In this document: in pieces, positions 57,231 to 64,000 of the stretch
Position numbering within the stretch: the first letter of the stretch is position 1
How the letters are laid out: every line of letters begins with the position of its first letter
Source of the DNA: Branchipolynoe longqiensis
Taxonomy: Eukaryota > Annelida > Polychaeta > Phyllodocida > Polynoidae
Direction of reading: 5' to 3'
Assembly (NCBI GenBank): GCA_030323885.1
Contig: JASIRB010004037.1
Span: 99,634 to 163,633 of the forward strand
Length of the DNA: 64,000 nt
Notes under the pieces: model-generated
Told to the model about the DNA's origin: nothing
The model's database searches: none
What the model saw: the letters and a program-made list of their open reading frames with translations, nothing else
Translations under genes and position numbers: made by a program

Positions 57231-57473
57231 TTAGACAACCCGCCATTAGAACCCCTACAACATGTGAACACAGATTCAAACAGATCTATTGCGAACTGTT
57301 AATAGATCTTCGCTGATCCGACCATATTTATCTGTTAGCAGACTGAGATTGAGAAACCCCCCTGTGATATAATATATAGGACGCCATCCTGCATCGACGC
57401 TGGGAATCATGTATGTGATGGTTATACATGCGAGCTGGGGATTAAATCCAAAGACTTATAGCTTATTTTACCT
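57231..57473 (+). other. probable myosin 3' UTR
   Basis: No AATAAA before the DIRS copy at 57474. The first clear one on the other side is at 59886-59891. The UTR may therefore have been interrupted by the DIRS insertion. Confidence 0.35.
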
Positions 57474-59820
57474 CGGTAAACAGCCTCAGGCTAGCCTCAG
57501 GCTAGGGAGAGGTAAGCACGTCCGGTACCAGCAATTAGCATATACAACTCACGACTGGATAACGTGTCGTTGGGTTGCTCCGGCAAAATTAGTCTACATA
57601 CAAGCAAATACGCAGTAAGTATAATAAAAACTGTGGTTAGCTTAATTATGATGCATTAGAGCATCAATATGGAAAGTTTAGACTTTCGTTGGTCCAATTT
57701 GGACGAGTTATTTGGTTATAAACAACCAAGGATAGAACACTCGAGTGGGTTTCGCGAAGGAACCAAACCGGTCATTAGCGGTTATGTCAACACCCGGGTC
57801 ACCGTGTGACTATGGGTAGAGATGTGGGTTTCGCCCTATCTCATGTGGAAATTCTCTCGTACTCTAATAGAGAGTAATGTTGGAGATGCTCCTGGGTTTC
57901 TTTTATAGACTCCCCTAGACAAAACTTTTTCAGGCGTTTCTCCGAGTTTCGTAGCATTTTCTCCAACTTGTTGACGTAGTAGTCACAGGTGGGAGAAGTG
58001 TGCGGAACAGAGGGATGGGCGGGCCGATACACTGGTCCCGACCCCGCGTAAGGTTTGGGCTTGACCCACAACCCACGCACAAATTTAGCTTATTACGCCT
58101 GTGTTATAACGGTATAAACACGTTCTCTAACACCAATAGATGTCCAAATGAGTTTGAAACAACCATATTGTGACATATATATATACCGGGACTGCAGCAG
58201 CAGCCGAGGGGCGTGTTCCGAGTGGAGTGGACGAGGAGTACGACTCCTCACCTGTGTTGTCGGCAGGGCCGTCGACACAGCCCCGGGCGCATATCCTCTC
58301 CGACCCGGACGAGGACGCAGTGCCTGATGTGCCTGCGCCTCCAGATTGGGAGGCTCGCTTTGCAAGATTGGAAAGCCACATCTTGACTGCCAAATCGCCT
58401 GTGTCTCGGAAGCGGCGTAGGCCGAGTGTCCAAGAGGATTCATTTGAGGATTTCTTGGACACAGACTCGGCGGTGGAGCTTAAGGCTCCTCCTCCTCCTT
58501 CTCCTAAACGGAGGAAGAAGAAGAAACATTGTTTGTTAATGAAAGTTAAGCCAACAAATCCAAAGATTTCACAAGTAGCTCGGTTTCTTCGTTCTCTAGA
58601 GGATGAAGGACTTTCCTTTGGATCGATTAATGCGGCGAGGTGTGCGTTATCAATTATATTACCTAGAATTGATGGCGAAACAGTTGGAAAACATTATGTT
58701 ATTTGTTATTTACTTCGTTCAATTTATCAAAGGAATCCTCCAAAACCAAAGTATAGTCGGTTTTGGGATGTTTCTATAGTATTTAAGTTGTTTCAGGCTT
58801 GGCCTCACAACTCGTGGTTAGATATAAAACAGTTAGGTTTTAAGGTCGCGGTCCTGTTATTGTTAGTAACCGGACACAGAGGACAGACGATTGTTGCTTT
58901 ATCCTTAACTGGATTAGAAATAGACAAGGAACAAGCTACGTTTGATTTAGAAAAATTGCTTAAATCGAACACGTTAGGTGACCCTTTATCAACGGTTCAC
59001 TTAGACTGTTTTCCGAATGATCGGAAATTATGTGTTGTGTCGGCCATACGGGCTTATATATACAAGACAAAGGATTTACGTGCATCACAACAACTATTAG
59101 TGAGCTTTATAAAGCCACATAAGGCGATTTCACGAGACACACTTGCCAGATGGACAATTACGGTGTTGAAATTGGCTGGAGTGGATACGAGTAAATACTC
59201 TTCCCACTCAACTAGAGGAGCCATGGTCTCCAAGGCACGGGTGCTTGGTATTTCTGTGAAAAGAATACTAGCGCATGCAGGCTGGAAGACGGCTAAGTCG
59301 TTTGCAAAACATTATAATAAACGACTAGAAAAGCCTACCGGCGTTGCAAAGCGTCTTCTCGCCAACTAACAAGAATAGGTGAGAACAAAAATTTAGAATG
59401 TTATAATAATAAGAAAGAATGATATTAAGGATAAAAATGAATTATGTAAAGGTCTCCCTAGCCTGAGGCTAGCCTGAGGCTGTTTACCGAGGTAAAATAG
59501 TATAGTTATACGAGTCTTACCTTGGTACAGATGATGGATAACTGTTGTTTTACCGAGGTATAAGCCTCGGATAGATGTGGGCTAGGGCCCTCCCGCCACA
59601 CCCTGCCACATCTATTCCGTTGGTGTACCTTTTCGGTAAAGTAATAGTATCCATTGTTTGAAAGTCATTTTTATCCTCAATAAGTAGGTTAAGATTGCTG
59701 GTACCGGACATGCTTACCTCTCCCTAGCCCACATCTATCCGAGGCTTATACCTCGGTAAAACAACAGTTATCCATCATCTGTACCAAGGTAAGACTCGTA
59801 TAACTATACTATATATATGC
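57474..59820 (+). mobile_element. internally deleted DIRS-type element
   Basis: Same terminal and internal complementary repeats as the element at 20102 (left ATTTTACCTCGGTAAACAGC; inverted copy at 59460-59500; fold-back region 59500-59820). About 3 kb is missing: all of RT and RNase H and most of gag. The breakpoint carries ACAT, present at both parental sites (21208-21211 and 24237-24240), so a microhomology-mediated deletion or template switch is likely. It lies just downstream of the myosin gene. Confidence 0.9.
58170..59369 (+). CDS. DIRS Gag-tyrosine recombinase fusion frame
   Basis: An open frame of about 400 codons joins 120 residues of the Gag N-terminus (..[14 protein letters not shown]) directly to the recombinase. 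The recombinase is undamaged, with catalytic Arg (GHRGQT, codon 58878), HxxR (HSTRG, 59205-59216), His in HAGWK (59274) and the Tyr nucleophile (AKHY, 59313). The usual gag start codon and the next dozen or so codons are lost through a 52-bp deletion near 58194. The first in-frame ATG is at 58539, which would give a 276-residue recombinase without Gag. Whether the fusion is ever translated is unknown. Confidence 0.85.
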   Translation: MTYIYTGTAAAAEGRVPSGVDEEYDSSPVLSAGPSTQPRAHILSDPDEDAVPDVPAPPDWEARFARLESHILTAKSPVSRKRRRPSVQEDSFEDFLDTDSAVELKAPPPPSPKRRKKKKHCLLMKVKPTNPKISQVARFLRSLEDEGLSFGSINAARCALSIILPRIDGETVGKHYVICYLLRSIYQRNPPKPKYSRFWDVSIVFKLFQAWPHNSWLDIKQLGFKVAVLLLLVTGHRGQTIVALSLTGLEIDKEQATFDLEKLLKSNTLGDPLSTVHLDCFPNDRKLCVVSAIRAYIYKTKDLRASQQLLVSFIKPHKAISRDTLARWTITVLKLAGVDTSKYSSHSTRGAMVSKARVLGISVKRILAHAGWKTAKSFAKHYNKRLEKPTGVAKRLLAN

Positions 59821-59885
59821 CAAAAGAATTATCAGGATGTTTTCAACATGGTGCTTGCCTCATGTCTTTTACTTTATTACAGTTA

Positions 59886-59891
59886 AATAAA
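59886..59891 (+). promoter_or_regulatory. candidate polyadenylation signal
   Basis: AATAAA in TTAAATAAATGG, 66 bp after the DIRS right end. It could serve the myosin transcript if it reads through the DIRS insertion. Confidence 0.25.
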
Positions 59892-61493
59892 TGGTGTATT
59901 AAATTATGGAGACGTTACTATAATTGCAATACTGTACAGAGTAGTAGTGATGGGTATTTATAGATGTGATGGAAACAATCATGTCAGTGAGTAAATTGGA
60001 GAAACATTCATTATTGTAATGTTGGAAAGTTATTCAATGACTAGGGCTGCGGACTGAGAAAGCAGTTGAAAGAAACCCTATTGCTACAACACATCATTAT
60101 CTCAGCAATGTCTTCCTTGTATTCTCAGGTATATTACATGTTTTATACGTACTGCATTGCTAGGTACACTTGCACATATTCAATCAAATAAAAGAAAGTT
60201 CCGTGGATCGCGGAAGTGATGTTGATGGTGTGTTTGTCTCATAATTGCATGACCGGAAGTTGTAGGTTTTGATGAGTCATCTCGCCCAGAAGCTAATGGA
60301 GTGGGTCGAGGACTGTATAACCGATAATAGTTTGAGTGAGGGATATATCTGTTTACATGTGGAAAAGGGAGAGGGAACAGGGGCATTTGTTGGTGAAACA
60401 ACGCAATTATTGACTAAATAGCAAGTGTTGCGGAGGCTACATTGTGAGGCGGGGGTGGGAGGGGTTTGTGGCAATATCACATTACTCTGTGGGTGAAAGA
60501 TATGTGCGGGTAAATAGATGGGAGAGTGTGTAATAGCTACCTCAATTTGGATAACCGTCGAGAATAACACAAACCGTAGTGGGAAATCCACGGCACATTT
60601 GATTTCACAATTTAAGAAGGTGCATGCATTTTACAGATTTATTTTGTTTTCGAGCCCTTTACAATGATGTTACCTCTGACATTTAGATTATCCTTCAGAA
60701 AATCTACTACCTTCTTTTTTTTAACCCTAAATTACAAAACGTTACTTATTCTATAATACCTAACATCATTTGACAGGCACCAAATCATAGTTGACCAAGA
60801 TAATCAAAATTAATGCTGCAGAACTACAACTAACTATACGCATCAAGTCGATCATTTTACTAATGCTTTCAACGGAAACAATGTTTTGTGCAAAGGTTGG
60901 AGGTTTAAGGATATACTTCTACTTTGCAATTTCATACAGACAAGTTTATTATACTGTGGTTCCAATGATTTTAATTATGGTGAAATTAATTCAAATATAT
61001 AGATTGGGCTATATATGCATATGCACCAAGGGAAAAATATCCGTGTTAGTGATGTAAACCTGAGAGCGCTACTACCAGTGTGCATAAGTATATGTTCCCA
61101 TAGAATTTGTACTTGTATAAAGCGTTATACATCACATATATAGAGAAGCGAGTATGCCTACATTACTAAAACATGAATATGAGGAGTGGCACTGTACATT
61201 ATTTATATTCGCCTGATGAATTATACTGCACATATATCTATGAGACACATTGATTTCCCTGACTCAGTAGGTTAAGCATTAGAGAGTGTATCTAGTTATT
61301 CCGGCACTCCGTTCCGTGGAGAGGTGTACTGAGTCAGAGGTAGGCCTAACCCTTTTATCTAGGAATCTAATTGACTAAGATATACGATTCGCATATAAAA
61401 CATCTAGATCTAGATTAATCAACTTTAAAAGTTTAATTCAGTGGGGAATCCATTTCCCAATTCATCAACTGTATGCCGATATAGACATGTGGC
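59892..61493. other. intergenic, nothing firm
   Basis: Short frames on both strands (for example 60591-60277 minus) show no recognisable domain. A third copy of the GCGTTATACATCACAT dispersed repeat is at 61120-61140. Confidence 0.4.
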
Positions 61494-61940
61494 GTGCTAC
61501 AACCAGGGCCTTCACAGCTTATTGTTGATTCATACCAGAACAGATTTAACTGGGATTTAAGCATGGTCGTCGTTCACCCTTATTTGGTGGTGTTGGATAT
61601 TTTATCTAGTGTTACGCCAACAAGGACATCCACCCCACTGGAAGCAAAGCGGATTGCTGACCAGGTTCCTGATTCACCAGACTGGCATCAACAAAGGGAG
61701 ACTGTACTGAAAAGAGTCTTGGATCTAAAGTTTGATCAAAACCCAGACTTGATGGATATGCTCATGGATACTGGTAACCTCACTCTCCACGAAGCTACCA
61801 CTAATTCCTTTTATGGAATCGGAGCAACCCTGCATAGTCAGGAGCTGAGAGATAAATCATTCAAAGGCCTCAATAAGCTGGGACTGGCACTTGTATCTAA
61901 GCGGGAAAGCATCAGGATTGCCAGATGTGGAGATGTGTAG
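61494..61940 (+). CDS. NADAR-domain-like protein fragment (YbiA-like)
   Basis: An open frame that reads TPLEAKRIADQVPDSPDW, RETVLKRVLDLKFDQNPDL, LMDTGNLTLHEATTNSFYGI and GATL...FKGLNKLGLALVSKRE. The chain 'W...r..vl...l..KF.QN..L...Ll.TG...L.Ea.....WG.G.......G.N.LG..L...R' is that of NADAR (DUF1768) N-glycosidase domains. Here the usual Trp before G-x-G is Tyr. The first 40 residues do not show the N-terminal part of the domain, and the first real ATG in frame (61563) leaves about 125 codons. It may be a partial or degraded copy, possibly carried by a mobile element. Confidence 0.6.
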   Translation: MLQPGPSQLIVDSYQNRFNWDLSMVVVHPYLVVLDILSSVTPTRTSTPLEAKRIADQVPDSPDWHQQRETVLKRVLDLKFDQNPDLMDMLMDTGNLTLHEATTNSFYGIGATLHSQELRDKSFKGLNKLGLALVSKRESIRIARCGDV

Positions 61941-62275
61941 CCATTATTGTAATGCAAATGAAGTGAGGGCAAAAGGTTTGGAATTTTTTTTAATAATGTC
62001 TATTGTGAGATGTTTACTAGCAATACAACAGCGACCTTGCCAAATATAACCCAAAAACCTTTGACTGAATCTGTATCATGCTACATACCCCTGGTGTATC
62101 AAGTCGTTAACTATTCTGCCATGCCTTTACCACTAAAACTCTACCTAAGACTATCTAGCTGGCATGCTACATCCCACTGATACTCCGACTGATTGTTGTA
62201 TTGTGTGGCTGGTACATCCCACTGATGCACTGACTGATTGTTGCATTGGTCGTAATGCTCGCATTGCGTTTGATG
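61941..62275. other. spacer with a short duplication
   Basis: TACATCCCACTGAT(A/G)C.CTGACTGATTGTTG occurs twice (62168-62195 and 62213-62243). Base composition changes sharply from AT-rich to GC-rich at about 62276. Confidence 0.5.
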
Positions 62276-62428
62276 CGAGGAAAGGAAGAGACCCTCCCCC
62301 CGCCTCTCCTGCCGCCGCCGGCTTTCTCACCCTCCCTGTCATCCCTCCCTCAGCTTTCTCCCACCTCGCCCTCTCGCCCTGCCCCACCGCTTTCTCACCT
62401 TCCCTGCCTGTCGCCTCCCCGCTCCTTC

Positions 62429-62460
62429 CCTTATAAGGCCGGCCTCCCTCAGTCACTCGC
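62429..62460 (+). promoter_or_regulatory. CArG/TATA motif with initiator-like sequence
   Basis: CCTTATAAGG (62429-62438) is an exact CC(A/T)6GG CArG box and also a TATA-like element. CTCAGTCACT about 20 bp on resembles an initiator, and the ATG at 62546 follows about 95 bp later. Confidence 0.4.
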
Positions 62461-62545
62461 CTCCCAGCCGTCCTCCCTGCTCAACTTATTTTCTTTGGCT
62501 ACCTTCACCTCGGACCGCTCCAACACCCTCGGGCCGACCCACATC

Positions 62546-63022
62546 ATGCCTGGAAACGGCAAAGGCAAAGGACGCAAGGGAGCCCGGACGACCGCCGTGA
62601 GCATGCCGGGACGCTCTTCGGGCACGCCGGGAGGCGCCTCACCTGCTTCGGCCTCAGGTTCCCCTCGGGCACCTAGGGACCGACCCTCGGGCACCAACGC
62701 CGCCATACTCCAGGCACTGCAGCAGATAACCAGCCGCCTGGACGTCCTCGAGTGCGGGGCCGCCCTCGGGACCCAAGAGACCCCCCCCCGCCCGCGCCAA
62801 GGCGGCGGCCGGCCTACAGCTTGCCGCCCATCCCAGCACCTCGGGCGCACGTCGTCGGGGGGGCCACCCTCCGCCGCCACCTCAAGCGCCGCTCCCGGGG
62901 GGCGGTCCACCCGCAGTATGAACGTTATAGCCGGCTTACTGCGCAGTCGTCGGCCGCCCCGCCCCCGGCCTACCTCCAGGATGCCGTCGACCATACCCCG
63001 GCATCCGCGGCCGACGCCGTAA
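62546..63022 (+). CDS. gag-like ORF, N-terminal part
   Basis: ATG 62546 opens a frame of 158 codons: a basic G/K-rich start, a proline/serine/alanine-rich stretch and the helix AAILQALQQITSRLDVLE. After about 62780 the coding character seems to shift to another frame, so the protein is probably broken there. Confidence 0.4.
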   Translation: MPGNGKGKGRKGARTTAVSMPGRSSGTPGGASPASASGSPRAPRDRPSGTNAAILQALQQITSRLDVLECGAALGTQETPPRPRQGGGRPTACRPSQHLGRTSSGGPPSAATSSAAPGGRSTRSMNVIAGLLRSRRPPRPRPTSRMPSTIPRHPRPTP

Positions 63023-63336
63023 GAGAGATCCTGGCACCAGCCCCCCGAGGCGCGGACCTTCCCCGAGGTGCACAGCGGCCCCGGACCCAAGCCGACACCC
63101 GCATCACCTACAACCGAGAGGCTCACGGGGCTCCCTGCACCGCCTGGAACCGCGAGCCCACCTCGTGCGATCGTGCCCCCGTCGGGGAGGTCCACGGCGA
63201 GGTGGGGGACAGACACCGGCACATATGCGCCTACTGTGCTAACGTGAGGCGCATTCTCACCATGCACAGCGAGGCCCTGTGCCTCACCAAGCAAGCCCGT
63301 GAGCGCCAGACCCCGGCCGCCTCGGCGGATTTTTGA
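62752..63336 (+). pseudogene. gag-like segment with a Cys/His cluster
   Basis: In this frame ITYNREAHGAPCTAWNREPT and RHRHICAYCANVRRILTMHS, then EALC, give C-x-x-x-N...C...H-x-C-x-x-C...H...C. That is like the zinc-binding C-terminus of Gag proteins in DIRS/Ngaro-type elements (C..WN...C....C.H.C..C....H....C). One of the central cysteines is not evident. It stops at TGA 63334-63336. Confidence 0.4.
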
Positions 63337-64000
63337 TCCGCCGGCCTCCCCGGCCGGCCCGGGGGGCCATAATCGGCGCCTCACCTATACCTCCGCCGAC
63401 AACCCCTTGACCTCCACCGACAACCCTGTAACGACCACCGACCGAAACGCCACCCAGAGCACAGCCGGGGACCATCACCTCGCGCCGCAGGCCCCAGACG
63501 CCGCCTACACTGACCACAAACCCTCCCGACACATCACAGCCGCCGACCTCCACGCCGACCATCACGACCTCCACGCTGACCATCATGACCTCCACGATAC
63601 CGCCTTCCTCAACCCCCCGGACCCGACCCCGACCCCCACTCCCCCCAGCCCTGAGGACTTCGCTGCCCCCCTCTCCGACCCTCGCCAACCACCCCCTGTG
63701 CAGCTCTCCAGGGAGCGGGCCTCCCCAACCTTTTGGCCGCCCGCATCCCTGTCGACGTAGGCCCAGGACTCATCTCCTCACCCAGACCCTCCCCCTCCAC
63801 TCCCTCCGCCGAGGCGCCGCCCAGAGCCTCACCCTCCTCAGCCCCTCTCGCCGGGGGACCCCTCGCCCCCCCTCCCCCCTGGCCCAGGCCCCCGGCCCTT
63901 GGACCTCAGAGGCGGTCCCCCCCTCGTGTCCCCGCCTCGGGTGCGCCTCGAGCCCTCTCCTCCTTTTGGTGAGAGGAAAGGAAGAGACTTTTCTTCCGAT

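Larger units (their letters stand above)
62276..64000 (+). mobile_element. GC-rich block, probable retroelement 5' region (gag-like), incomplete
   Basis: Extremely C/G-rich against the rest of the window. GAGGAAAGGAAGAGAC occurs at 62276-62291 and again at 63973-63988, in the same orientation, as a direct repeat would. Reading frames inside are gag-like: a basic start (MPGNGKGKGRKGARTTA), a short coiled-coil (LQALQQITSRLDVLE) and a Cys/His cluster (APCTAWN...HICAYC). They lie in different frames, so frameshifts are present. The block continues past the window end. Confidence 0.5.

Noticed and set aside
15727..57230. Myosin XVI or XV as the gene's identity
   Set aside because: There are no MyTH4 or FERM domains in the tail. 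Motor wording around [15 protein letters not shown] and [13 protein letters not shown] fits Dachs better; the absence of ankyrin repeats could not be tested because the N-terminus is missing.
60180..60591. Minus-strand frames of 70-100 codons
   Set aside because: No recognisable motif and no repeat or splice support.

Overview
The window is nuclear DNA of an animal. It has a spliced gene with GT-AG introns, several non-LTR retrotransposon families, DIRS-type retrotransposons, tRNA-derived SINEs, MITEs and many minisatellites. Most of it is AT-rich; the coding exons and the last 1.7 kb are clearly GC-richer. Retroposon 3' ends of the kind I associate with mollusc genomes (the SINE at 56498-56810, LINE tails ending in CAAT repeats) and a myosin class best known from arthropods suggest a marine invertebrate, most likely a lophotrochozoan and perhaps a gastropod. 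The species cannot be fixed from the sequence.

The one host gene I can support is a plus-strand unconventional myosin of the Dachs type (class XX). I assembled 21 coding exons between 15727 and 57230. Their lengths sum to 3933 nt (1310 codons plus TAA), and all splice phases agree. The exons run from the IYTNIGP-like strand before the P-loop, through switch I, switch II and the actin-contact region, to the converter, one IQ-like helix, a 478-residue low-complexity Q/H/S-rich tail exon, a short basic or SH3-like exon and an 11-codon last exon. The N-terminal exons are missing. One candidate first exon (8181-8253) lies upstream but is unproven. In Drosophila, Dachs works downstream of Fat/Dachsous in planar polarity and Hippo growth control.

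Layout. 1-7130: LINE fragments, a CA-repeat hairpin, a CGAC-rich element, a TIR element, 26-bp and 53-bp tandem arrays. 7130-15700: upstream or 5' intron DNA with a 37-bp array, SINEs and MITEs. 15727-57230: the myosin gene, whose introns hold a decayed full-length DIRS element (20102-25511), TIR elements, a roughly 40-unit array resembling 3' splice sites (34020-36700), a TG-rich array (37300-38350), a CGAC-rich TTAA element (40858-41384), a CR1-like LINE (43400-46330) and an I-type LINE with another LINE nested in it (46700-49684). 57474-59820: an internally deleted DIRS copy with an intact tyrosine recombinase joined in frame to gag sequence. 61494-61940: a NADAR-like ORF. 62276-64000: a GC-rich block with a CArG/TATA motif and gag-like reading frames that runs off the window.

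The host gene and the mobile elements do not form one pathway. The myosin locus has simply accumulated insertions, some within other insertions, and these give a relative order of events. The observations most worth following are the gag-recombinase fusion, the array of decoy splice acceptors, and an internal module of about 190 bp that recurs inside three elements with different terminal inverted repeats.
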